From the NCBI RefSeq assembly GCF_002754375.1, contig NZ_PEFF01000001.1:124001-188000 (forward strand): a DNA stretch of 64,000 bases, written 5' to 3'. A program made the position numbers and the translations under genes. Origin of the DNA: Variovorax sp. 54. GTDB lineage: Bacteria > Pseudomonadota > Gammaproteobacteria > Burkholderiales > Burkholderiaceae_C. Shown here in pieces: positions 9,215 to 16,775 of the stretch (the stretch's first letter is position 1; the number at the start of each line of letters is the position of its first letter). The notes beneath the pieces are model-generated. The model saw nothing but the letters and a program-made list of their open reading frames with translations. It made no database searches and had not been told where the DNA came from.

Positions 9215-10746
9215 TGCGCGGACCGGGCCTTTCGGGCCGGCTTGGCCGGGGCCTTCTTTGCAGGCTTGGCGGCCTTCGGCGTGGCAACAGCGGCGTGGCT
9301 GCTGCCTGCGCGGTTCGTCAGGTACGAGACCAGCAGGCCGACAGGCCGGCCGGTCGAGCCCTTGGCCGCCCCGCTCTTCCAGGCCGTGCCTGCAATGTCC
9401 AGGTGCGCCCACGCGTAATCGGCCGTGAAGCGCTGCAAAAACTTGGCCGCGGTGATCGCACCGCCGGCGCGGCCGGCGATGTTGGCCACGTCGGCGAAGT
9501 TGCTCTTGAGGCCTTCGGCGTAGTCGTCGTCCAGCGGCAGGCGCCAGCAGCGGTCTTGCGAAGCCTCGCCGGCCGACTCGAGTGCGGAGGCCAGCGATTC
9601 GTCGCTCGCGAACAGGCCGCTGCGCACGCCGCCCAAAGCCACCACGCAGGCGCCTGTGAGCGTCGCGATGTCGATGACGGCGGCCGGGTCGAAGCGCTTG
9701 GCATACGTGAGCGCGTCGCACAGGATCAGCCGGCCTTCGGCGTCGGTGTTCAGGATCTCGATGGTCTGCCCGCTCATGCTGGTGACCACGTCGCCGGGCT
9801 TGACGGCCTTGCCGTCGTTCATGTTCTCGCACGAAGGGATCAGGCCGACCACGTTGATCGCCGGCTGGATCGCGCCGAGCGCGCGGAAGGTGCCGAGCAC
9901 GCTCGCGGCGCCGCACATGTCGAACTTCATCTCGTCCATCTCGGCCGCAGGCTTGAGCGAAACGCCGCCGGTGTCGAAGGTGATGCCCTTGCCGACGAGC
10001 ACCACGGGCGCCTCGTCCTTGGCGCCGCCCTGGTAGCGCAGCACGATGAAGCGCAGCGGCTCGGCCGAGCCCTGGGCCACGGCGGCGAACGCGCCCATGC
10101 CGAGCTTTTCGACTTCCTTCGGGCCCAGCACTTCGCACTTGATGCGCGGCAGCTTCGCCAGCCCCTTGGCGGCTTCGGCCAGCAGCGTGGGCGTGGCGTG
10201 ATTGGCGGGACGGTTGCCCCACTCCTTGGCCAGCTCGATGCCGGCGACCGTGGCGCGGGCGTCGTCGAAAGCCTTGGTGACGGCGGGGCTGGCGGCCTCG
10301 GACACGCCCAGCGTCAGATGGCGGATGCTGCGCGGCTCGGCCTTCGACTTGGTCGTGGTGTAGACATAGCTGGCATCGGCTGCGGCCGTGACGGCAGCGG
10401 CCACCGCGGCAGCGTCGGCCGGCTGCGCGAAGACGATCACGACGCGCTTGGGACTGTTGGCCTTGGCCGCGGCAACCGCCGCGCTCACGGCGCTGCGCAC
10501 TGAGGCGGCCTTGCCGTCGCCGATGGCCGCGAGAAGCACGCGCGACGGCACCACGGCCTCGGGGCGGTACAGCGCGAGCAGCTTGCCGGCCTTGTCGGGC
10601 AGGTCGCCGGCCTTGCGGGCGCTGGCGGCGAGCACGGAAACGGGGTCCTTGGCGGTGGGGAGAGCGCTGCCGACCAGCACGATGAGGAGGTCGGATTTCT
10701 CGGCGGCGGCCTGGGCGACGGTGAGGGTCTTGAGTTGAAAGTCCAT
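9211..10746 (-). CDS. pepA: Leucyl aminopeptidase (M17, cytosol aminopeptidase)
   Basis: Cytosolic two-metal aminopeptidase of 511 residues, the usual length. The C-terminal catalytic domain has GKGITFDTGGVSLKP (metal-binding lysine and aspartate) and the M17 signature NTDAEGRL. The C-terminus carries a Lys/Ala-rich extension (AKPAKKAPAKPARKA) not typical of E. coli PepA, perhaps linked to the known DNA-binding role of PepA-type enzymes. Only 21 bases separate its ATG from that of lptF on the opposite strand, so the two promoters must overlap the coding starts. Confidence 0.96.
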   Translation of the reverse strand: MDFQLKTLTVAQAAAEKSDLLIVLVGSALPTAKDPVSVLAASARKAGDLPDKAGKLLALYRPEAVVPSRVLLAAIGDGKAASVRSAVSAAVAAAKANSPKRVVIVFAQPADAAAVAAAVTAAADASYVYTTTKSKAEPRSIRHLTLGVSEAASPAVTKAFDDARATVAGIELAKEWGNRPANHATPTLLAEAAKGLAKLPRIKCEVLGPKEVEKLGMGAFAAVAQGSAEPLRFIVLRYQGGAKDEAPVVLVGKGITFDTGGVSLKPAAEMDEMKFDMCGAASVLGTFRALGAIQPAINVVGLIPSCENMNDGKAVKPGDVVTSMSGQTIEILNTDAEGRLILCDALTYAKRFDPAAVIDIATLTGACVVALGGVRSGLFASDESLASALESAGEASQDRCWRLPLDDDYAEGLKSNFADVANIAGRAGGAITAAKFLQRFTADYAWAHLDIAGTAWKSGAAKGSTGRPVGLLVSYLTNRAGSSHAAVATPKAAKPAKKAPAKPARKARSAQ

Positions 10747-10767
10747 AATCCTTTTTTTCCTCGAACG

Positions 10768-11916
10768 ATGTTATTCCATTCTTCCCTACGCAAGGAGCTG
10801 TCGCGCAGCTTCGGAGCGACCCTCGTCGTCCTGGTCACCATCGTGATGACCATGATGCTCATCCGTACGCTCGGGCTGGCGTCCAAGGGCAGCGTGAACC
10901 CACAGGAGGTGTTCCTCGTGATGGCGTACACGGTGCTCGGCTACATGCCGACCATCCTGAGCCTGAGCCTGTTCATCGCCATCGTCGGCACGCTCTCGCG
11001 CATGTACCGCGACAGCGAAATGGTGATCTGGTTCTCCAGCGGGCGCGGTCTGGCCGATTTCGTCCAGCCGCTGTTCCGCTTCGCCTGGCCGGTGCTGCTG
11101 CTCATCGCGGCCATGGCGCTGGTGGGCTGGCCCTGGGCCAACTCGCAGACCATCGGCATGCGCCAGCAGTACGAGGCGCGCAGCGACATCGAGCGCGTCA
11201 CGCCCGGTGAGTTCCGCGAATCCTCGGGCCGCCTGCGCGTGTTCTTCATCGACAAGGACACGCCCGACGGCGCCACCGCCACCAATGTGTTCATCTGGGC
11301 CGTCGAGCGCGGCCTGCAGATCACCACGTCGGCGCGCAGCGGCCGCATCGAGGACATCGACAACCACCGCTTCCTGCTGCTGAGCAACGGCCAGCGCCTG
11401 GAGCGCCCGCTGTTCGAAGCCACCGGCCTGAAGATCAGCGAGTTCAAGACCTACGGCACGCGCGCCGGCGGCAGCTCGAATGCCACGGAAGACAGCACGC
11501 CCACGCGCGCCCGCTCCACGCTCTCGCTGCTGCGCGACCGCAGCGACGCCAGCCTGGGCGAACTGGGCTGGCGCTTCGGCATGCTGCTGGCCGGCATCAA
11601 CTTCGTGCTGCTGGCACTGACGGTGTCCAGCGTCAACCCGCGCGTGGGGCGCAGCGGCAACCTGGTGTTTGCGCTGTTCGCCTTCGTCGTCTACTACAAC
11701 CTGCTGAACCTCGGCCAGAGCTGGATCAGCTCGGGCCGCTACGGCCTGGGTTCCTTCATGCTCCTGCTGCACGGCGGCGTGTTCCTGTTCGCCACGGCCT
11801 GGCTCACGCTGCGCAACAACAACTGGTCGGCCCGCCGCCAGGCCCGCGCCAGCGCTGCCGCCACCACCGGCGTCCCGCCGGCCGCACCGCCTTCCCGGAT
11901 CGACCCGACCTCGTGA
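10768..11916 (+). CDS. lptF: LPS export ABC transporter permease LptF
   Basis: Inner-membrane half of the LptB2FG complex that extracts lipopolysaccharide for transport to the outer membrane. The 382 residues start at MLFHSSLRKEL, the typical N-terminus; an in-frame ATG at 10735 lies inside the pepA start region and is less likely. Membrane helices fall at about 15-35, 55-80 and 100-122, then a periplasmic beta-jellyroll, then three helices near the end. The 3' end overlaps lptG by GTGA. The C-terminal tail is Ala/Pro-rich. Confidence 0.95.
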   Translation: MLFHSSLRKELSRSFGATLVVLVTIVMTMMLIRTLGLASKGSVNPQEVFLVMAYTVLGYMPTILSLSLFIAIVGTLSRMYRDSEMVIWFSSGRGLADFVQPLFRFAWPVLLLIAAMALVGWPWANSQTIGMRQQYEARSDIERVTPGEFRESSGRLRVFFIDKDTPDGATATNVFIWAVERGLQITTSARSGRIEDIDNHRFLLLSNGQRLERPLFEATGLKISEFKTYGTRAGGSSNATEDSTPTRARSTLSLLRDRSDASLGELGWRFGMLLAGINFVLLALTVSSVNPRVGRSGNLVFALFAFVVYYNLLNLGQSWISSGRYGLGSFMLLLHGGVFLFATAWLTLRNNNWSARRQARASAAATTGVPPAAPPSRIDPTS

Positions 11917-13019
11917 AAACCATCCGCCGACTGATCTATGTCGAGGCACTGAAGGCCGTGGCCTTCGTGACGCTCGGCTTCCTGAGCCTGTTCTTCTTCT
12001 TCGACTTCGTCGACGAGCTGCAGTCCGTGGGCAAGCCCGAAAGCCTGGCCTATGGGCCGGTGCAGGCGCTGATCTACGTGCTGCTGCTGGTGCCCAGCCA
12101 CCTGTACGAACTGCTGCCGATCACGGTGCTGATCGGCTGCATCTTCGTGATGGCACGGCTGGCACAGAGCTCCGAATACACCATCCTGCGCACCAGCGGC
12201 CTGGGCCCGTGGCGCGCGCTGCGCACGCTGCTGTTGCTGGGGCTGGGCTTCGTGATCCTCACCTTTGCCATCGGCGACTACATCGCGCCGCTGTCGGGGC
12301 GCACCGGCCAGCTGCTCAAGTCGCGCTACCAGGGCACCTACTCGCTGGTCGGCAACACCGGCGCCTGGCTCAAGGAAAAGCGCGGCGACACCTCGTATGC
12401 GGTCAATGTGCTGTCGATTTCGCGCGACGGCTCGCTGCAGAACACCCGCATCTTCGAGTTCGACGGCAACGGCTACGTAAGCAAGCAGCTGATGGCCAAG
12501 TCGGCCCGCATCCTCGACGACAAGTGGGTGCTCTCCGAAGTCGAGCAGCAAGACTACGAAACCCGCACCGCCGACAAGGCCCGCATCACGACCACCCAGG
12601 TCGACTCGATGGACTGGCCCACCTCGCTCACCGCCGAAATGGTGTCGGTCGCGCTGCTGCGGCCCGACCGCATGAGCACCATCGACCTGTTCGACTACAT
12701 CCGGCACCTGAACGCCAACGGCCAGACTGCGCAGCGCTACGAGATCGAGTTCTGGCGCAAGGTGTTCTACCCGCTCTCGTGCCTGGTGATGGTGGTGCTC
12801 GCCCTGCCCTTCGCCTACCTGCACTTCCGCCAGGCCGGCATCACGACCTACGTGTTCGGCGGCGTGATGATCGGCATCAGCTTCTTCCTGCTGAACAACG
12901 TGTTCGGCTACCTCGGCAACCTCAGCAACTGGTCGCCCTGGCTCACGGCGGCGGCGCCGGGGCTCATTTATTCGGTGCTGTCGCTCACAGCCTTCAGCTG
13001 GCTGGTCCTGAGGCGATGA
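11913..13019 (+). CDS. lptG: LPS export ABC transporter permease LptG
   Basis: Partner of LptF, 368 residues, starting at a GTG that overlaps the lptF stop. It begins with the typical RRLIYVEALKAVAFV and FFDFVDEL segment, has a periplasmic domain (KRGDTSYAVNVLSIS... FEFDGNGYV) and three C-terminal helices including PFAYLHFRQAG. Its stop overlaps the ATG of the following chelatase gene (ATGA at 13016-13019). Confidence 0.95.
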   Translation: MKTIRRLIYVEALKAVAFVTLGFLSLFFFFDFVDELQSVGKPESLAYGPVQALIYVLLLVPSHLYELLPITVLIGCIFVMARLAQSSEYTILRTSGLGPWRALRTLLLLGLGFVILTFAIGDYIAPLSGRTGQLLKSRYQGTYSLVGNTGAWLKEKRGDTSYAVNVLSISRDGSLQNTRIFEFDGNGYVSKQLMAKSARILDDKWVLSEVEQQDYETRTADKARITTTQVDSMDWPTSLTAEMVSVALLRPDRMSTIDLFDYIRHLNANGQTAQRYEIEFWRKVFYPLSCLVMVVLALPFAYLHFRQAGITTYVFGGVMIGISFFLLNNVFGYLGNLSNWSPWLTAAAPGLIYSVLSLTAFSWLVLRR

Positions 13020-13387
13020 CCGCGCAGGTGCCGGGCACGGTGCTGCTCGCGCACGGCTCGCGCGACGCCCGCTGGCGCGAGCCCATCGAGGCCGTCGCCG
13101 CCCGCATGCGCGCAGACGACCCCGCCGTGCGCGTGCTGTGCGCCTACATGGAACTGGCCGCGCCCGACCTGCCGAGCGCCGCCGCCACGCTGATTGCCGA
13201 CGGCGCCACGGCGGTGCACGTGGTGCCGCTGTTCCTGGGCATGGGCAAGCACGCCCGCGAAGACCTGCCGCTGCAGCTCGACGCCCTGCGCCAGCGCTGG
13301 CCCGAGGTCGCGTTCTCGCTCGCCCCGATCGTCGGCGAATCGCCCGAACTGGTCGCTTTGCTGGCCCGGATCGCCATCAAATCCTGA
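13016..13387 (+). CDS. cbiX: Small sirohydrochlorin chelatase (CbiX type)
   Basis: A 123-residue single-domain class II chelatase, matching the short CbiX form that acts as a dimer inserting cobalt, or iron as SirB, into sirohydrochlorin. Metal-site histidines are in LLAHGSRD near the start and GMGKHAREDLP near residue 80; the PLFLGMG stretch is family-typical. It overlaps lptG by four bases but is functionally closer to the CysB-type regulator that follows, because siroheme is the cofactor of sulfite reductase. The metal used cannot be told from sequence. Confidence 0.88.
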   Translation: MTAQVPGTVLLAHGSRDARWREPIEAVAARMRADDPAVRVLCAYMELAAPDLPSAAATLIADGATAVHVVPLFLGMGKHAREDLPLQLDALRQRWPEVAFSLAPIVGESPELVALLARIAIKS

Positions 13388-13417
13388 AGTCCCGGTCATT
13401 TTTATAGACTTCAAAGG

Positions 13418-13446
13418 CATAATGAATTCCGCAATCAGACGGAATT
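13418..13446 (+). promoter_or_regulatory. Promoter element and inverted repeat before the CysB-type gene
   Basis: A good -10 box (cataat, 13418-13424) is followed by a perfect 7-base inverted repeat, aattccg (13425-13431) and cggaatt (13440-13446), ending five bases before the ATG at 13451. Its position would suit autorepression by the LysR-type protein or a hairpin covering the translation start. This is read from sequence symmetry alone. Confidence 0.5.
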
Positions 13447-13450
13447 TGAT

Positions 13451-14392
13451 ATGAATCTGCACCAGTTCAAGTTTGTTCAGGAAGCCGTGCGGCGCGGCCT
13501 GAACCTCACCGAGGCGGCCAAGGCACTGCACACCTCGCAGCCCGGCGTCTCCAAGGCGATCATCGAACTCGAGGAAGAACTCGGCGTCGAAATCTTCGCC
13601 CGCCACGGCAAGCGCCTGAAGCGCATCACCGAACCCGGCCAGCACGTCATCGCGAGCATCGAACTCATCATGCGCGAGGTGGGCAACCTCAAGCGCATCG
13701 GCGAACAGTTCAGTGCGCAAGACAGCGGCACGCTCTCCATTGCTACCACCCACACCCAGGCGCGTTATGTGCTGCCGGTGCCCGTGGCGAACCTGCGCGA
13801 GGCCTACCCGAAGGTCAACGTGAGCCTGCACCAGGGCTCGCCCGACCAGGTGGCGCGCATGGTGATCGACGAGATCGCCGAAATCGGCATCGCCACCGAA
13901 TCGCTCGACGGCTACGCCGAGCTGGTCACGCTGCCCTGCTACGAGTGGCAGCACGTGCTGGTGCTCCCCAAAGACCATCCGTTGGCGGCCAAGGAGCGCG
14001 TGTCGCTCGAAGACCTGGCGCTCGAGCCGATCATCACGTACCACCCGTCGTTCACCGGCCGCACGCGCATCGACCATGCGTTCGCGCAGAAGAAGCTCAC
14101 GCCGCGCATCGCACTCGAAGCCATCGACTCCGACGTGATCAAGACCTACGTGCGCCTGGGCCTGGGCGTGGGCATCGTGGCCGAGATGGCCGTGCGCGAC
14201 GAGTCGAACGCCGACCTCGTGGTGCGCCCGATGGGCCACGTGTTCGGCCAGAACATCGCGCGCGTCGCCTTCAAGCGCAGCGCCTACCTTCGCAACTTCG
14301 TCTTCAAGTTCGCCGAGCTGCTGTCCGACCGGCTCGACCGCAACCTGATCGCGAAGGCCCTCAGCGGCCACCAACAAGATTACGAACTCTGA
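13451..14392 (+). CDS. CysB-family LysR-type transcriptional regulator
   Basis: 313 residues with an N-terminal winged helix-turn-helix (MNLHQFKFVQEAVRRGLNLTEAAKALHTSQPGVSKAI) and an effector-binding domain typical of CysB/Cbl (TTHTQARYVLPVPV, HQGSPDQVARM, YHPSFTGRTRID). CysB proteins respond to O-acetylserine or N-acetylserine, or as Cbl to adenosine phosphosulfate, and activate sulfate assimilation or sulfonate use. The adjacent siroheme chelatase gene supports a sulfur role. Whether it is CysB or Cbl cannot be decided here. Confidence 0.93.
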   Translation: MNLHQFKFVQEAVRRGLNLTEAAKALHTSQPGVSKAIIELEEELGVEIFARHGKRLKRITEPGQHVIASIELIMREVGNLKRIGEQFSAQDSGTLSIATTHTQARYVLPVPVANLREAYPKVNVSLHQGSPDQVARMVIDEIAEIGIATESLDGYAELVTLPCYEWQHVLVLPKDHPLAAKERVSLEDLALEPIITYHPSFTGRTRIDHAFAQKKLTPRIALEAIDSDVIKTYVRLGLGVGIVAEMAVRDESNADLVVRPMGHVFGQNIARVAFKRSAYLRNFVFKFAELLSDRLDRNLIAKALSGHQQDYEL

Positions 14393-14422
14393 CCTTCCGC
14401 TTTTTCCCCGCGACGACCGACC

Positions 14423-15604
14423 ATGAGCACCGCCACCCCTTCGCCTTCTCCCCGCACGCCCGAGATCACCACCAAGCTGCCGGCTGTCGGCACCACCATC
14501 TTCACCGTGATGTCCACGCTCGCGGCCGAGAAGAATGCCGTGAACCTCGGCCAGGGCTTCCCCGATTTCCACTGCGATCCGAAGCTGCTCGAAGACGTGA
14601 CCGCCGCCATGGCGGCCGGCCACAACCAGTACCCGCCGATGCCGGGCATCCCGTCGCTGCGCGACGCCATCGCCGCCAAGATCGAGGCGCTCTATGGCCG
14701 CAGCTACAGCGCCGCGACCGAGATCACGGTCACGGCCGGCGCCACGCAGGCCATCATCACGGCCATCCTGGCCATCGTGCGTCCCGGCGACGAAGTGATC
14801 GTGCTGGAGCCCTGCTACGACAGCTACGTGCCCAACATCGACCTGGCCGGCGGCAAGGTCGTGCGCGTGCCCCTCGTGCCCGGCACCTTCCGCCCCGACT
14901 TCGACAAGATCGCCGCCGCGCTCACGCCGAAGACGCGCGCCATCATCATCAACACGCCGCACAACCCGAGCGCCACGGTCTGGACCGAGGCCGAGATGCG
15001 CCAGCTCGAAGAGCTGCTCGCGCCCACCGACGTGTTCGTGATCAGCGACGAGGTCTACGAGCACATGGTGTTCGACGACGCACGCCATGAAAGCGTGGCC
15101 CGCTTCCCGGGTCTCGCGGCGCGCAGCTTCATCGTCAGCAGCTTCGGCAAGACCTACCACGTCACCGGCTGGAAGGTCGGCTTCGTGGCCGCGCCCGCGC
15201 CGCTGATGGCCGAGTTCCGCAAGGTGCACCAGTTCAACGTGTTCACCGTGAACACGCCGATGCAGCACGCGCTCGCGCAGTACATGGTGCGGCCCGAGCC
15301 TTACCTGGAGCTGCCGGCCTTCTACCAGCGCAAGCGCGACCTGTTCGCGGCCGGCCTGGCCGAGAAGACCCGCTTCAAGCTGCTGCGCAGCGAGGGCAGC
15401 TACTTCCAGTGCGTGGACATCTCGGCGGTGAGCGACCTGTCGGAATCGGAGTTCTGCCTCTGGCTCACGCGCGAGATCGGCGTGGCGGCCATTCCGCTGT
15501 CGGCCTTCTACGGCGACGGCTTCGACCAGCGCGTGGTGCGCTTCTGCTTCGCCAAGAAGGACGAGACGCTGCTCGCCGCGCTCGACCGCCTCGCGAAGCT
15601 CTGA
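14423..15604 (+). CDS. PLP-dependent aminotransferase (methionine aminotransferase-like)
   Basis: Fold-type I aminotransferase of 393 residues, class I/II. NLGQGFPDF, NTPHNPSA, ISDEVYEHM and the PLP lysine K243 in SSFGKTYHVTGWKVG are all present. The N-terminal IFTVMSTLAAEKNAVNLGQGFPDF pattern matches YbdL/kynurenine aminotransferase-like enzymes, in which methionine is a preferred donor. Sitting after the CysB-type regulator, a sulfur amino acid substrate is plausible but is an inference. Confidence 0.9.
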   Translation: MSTATPSPSPRTPEITTKLPAVGTTIFTVMSTLAAEKNAVNLGQGFPDFHCDPKLLEDVTAAMAAGHNQYPPMPGIPSLRDAIAAKIEALYGRSYSAATEITVTAGATQAIITAILAIVRPGDEVIVLEPCYDSYVPNIDLAGGKVVRVPLVPGTFRPDFDKIAAALTPKTRAIIINTPHNPSATVWTEAEMRQLEELLAPTDVFVISDEVYEHMVFDDARHESVARFPGLAARSFIVSSFGKTYHVTGWKVGFVAAPAPLMAEFRKVHQFNVFTVNTPMQHALAQYMVRPEPYLELPAFYQRKRDLFAAGLAEKTRFKLLRSEGSYFQCVDISAVSDLSESEFCLWLTREIGVAAIPLSAFYGDGFDQRVVRFCFAKKDETLLAALDRLAKL

Positions 15605-15629
15605 CACCGGCCGCCGCGATCCGGGCACC

Positions 15630-16007
15630 GTGATGACGATGAACCGGCCGCGCTGGATCCTGCAGGCCCTGGCCCTCTCGTTCCTCGTGGTCGGCGTGGC
15701 CGATGCCTTCATGCCGCCGCTGCGCGGCAAGGACTACACCGCGCTCGACGTGGTGCATGTGTTCCTCATCTCGGCGCTGTGCTACACGTGGTGCCGGGCC
15801 GACGGCCTGGTGCGCGGCGTGCCCGCGCCCGGCCGCTCGGCGCTCCTCGCGGGTGTCTTTCCACTGCTGGGCATTCCGGTCTACTTCTTTCGCACGCGCC
15901 CCTGGCGACAGGCGTTGTTGGCCACGTTGGGAGCGGCAGGCTTCCTGGTGATGGGCCTCGTGCTGGCCGCCATCGGCACCCTGTCCATCGAGTGGATGCA
16001 AAGTTGA
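15630..16007 (+). CDS. Small multi-pass membrane protein, unknown function
   Basis: 125 residues with about three to four hydrophobic segments (WILQALALSFLVVGVADAF, VVHVFLISALCYTWC, ALLAGVFPLLGIPVYFF, LATLGAAGFLVMGLVLAAIG). A start two codons in (MNRPRW) is equally possible. No domain recognised. It ends 10 bases before the next membrane protein gene and is probably co-transcribed with it. Confidence 0.75.
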   Translation: MMTMNRPRWILQALALSFLVVGVADAFMPPLRGKDYTALDVVHVFLISALCYTWCRADGLVRGVPAPGRSALLAGVFPLLGIPVYFFRTRPWRQALLATLGAAGFLVMGLVLAAIGTLSIEWMQS

Positions 16008-16017
16008 AAGCCGCCGA

Positions 16018-16470
16018 ATGAAATCCACCCGCCTCATCACGCGCATCTTCGCGCTCGTCGGCGTTCTGATGCTCGGGGGCGCAGGGCTGCTGTACCAGAA
16101 CACCACGAAGTTCATCGCATCGGCCGGCAAGGCACAGGGCGAGGTGACCCAGTTGCTGCGCGTCGAGAGTTCGCGCCGCAACAGCTCGGACACCTGGCGT
16201 CCGCTGGTGCGCTTCAAGGCGCCTTCGGGCGAAATCATCGAGTTCTCGCCCCCGAGCAGCAGCAACCCGCCCGCCTACGACAAGGGCGAGGTCGTGGGCG
16301 TGTTCTTCAACCCCGCCACACCGCAAGATGCCCGGCTCGACGGCTTCTTCGACCTGTGGGGCGGCGCCACCATCGTCGGCGGGCTCGGCGCCGTGTTCCT
16401 GGCCTTCGCTGTCGGGCTGAACGTCCTGCTCTCCGACGGCGCACGCGCCAAGCGCCGACGCCCACGGTAG
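16018..16470 (+). CDS. DUF3592-like membrane protein
   Basis: 150 residues: an N-terminal membrane helix (IFALVGVLMLGGAGLLY), an extracytoplasmic domain with GEVTQLL... RPLVRFKAPSGEIIEF... YDKGEVVGVFFNPATPQDARL, and a C-terminal helix followed by a basic tail. This layout and the VxVxYxPxxP-like segment fit DUF3592. No enzymatic role is known. Confidence 0.8.
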   Translation: MKSTRLITRIFALVGVLMLGGAGLLYQNTTKFIASAGKAQGEVTQLLRVESSRRNSSDTWRPLVRFKAPSGEIIEFSPPSSSNPPAYDKGEVVGVFFNPATPQDARLDGFFDLWGGATIVGGLGAVFLAFAVGLNVLLSDGARAKRRRPR

Positions 16471-16568
16471 GACAGCCCTGACCGCCGAAGGGGCGGCTCT
16501 CCGGCGCTTGCGGCGCCCCGGGGCGATGAGCATGAAGGCTCGTTACAACAAACGCCCAGGAGAAAACC

Positions 16569-16727
16569 ATGTCCCTCTCGCTCATTCTGCTGATCGTCCT
16601 GATCCTGATGCTGATCGGCGCGCTGCCCAGCTGGGGACACAGCCGGAACTGGGGCTACGGGCCCAGCGGCGGCCTCGGGCTCGTGGTGCTGATCGTGGTG
16701 ATCCTTGTGCTCATGGGCCGCATATAG
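16569..16727 (+). CDS. DUF3309-family small membrane protein
   Basis: A 52-residue protein (MSLSLILLIVLILMLIGALP ... GYGPSGGLGLVVLIVVILV) with two hydrophobic segments around a polar PSWGHSRNWGYGPSGG loop, the DUF3309 pattern common in proteobacteria. A clear Shine-Dalgarno (caggag) sits seven bases upstream. Function unknown. A strong terminator follows. Confidence 0.88.
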   Translation: MSLSLILLIVLILMLIGALPSWGHSRNWGYGPSGGLGLVVLIVVILVLMGRI

Positions 16728-16747
16728 CGCCCGGCCCCCAATGAAGA

Positions 16748-16775
16748 AAGCCCGCGTCGACGCGGGCTTTTTTTA
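16748..16775. terminator. Intrinsic terminator between convergent genes
   Basis: Hairpin aagcccgcgtcgacgcgggctt followed by seven T, directly downstream of the DUF3309 gene and abutting the hrpA stop at 16773. The plus-strand orientation is the stronger one; it may also serve hrpA. Confidence 0.88.

Noticed and set aside
12968..15730. A 920-codon open frame on the minus strand
   Set aside because: It runs antisense through cbiX, the CysB-type regulator and the aminotransferase. Its His/Gly/Val/Arg-rich translation is typical of GC-rich antisense frames.
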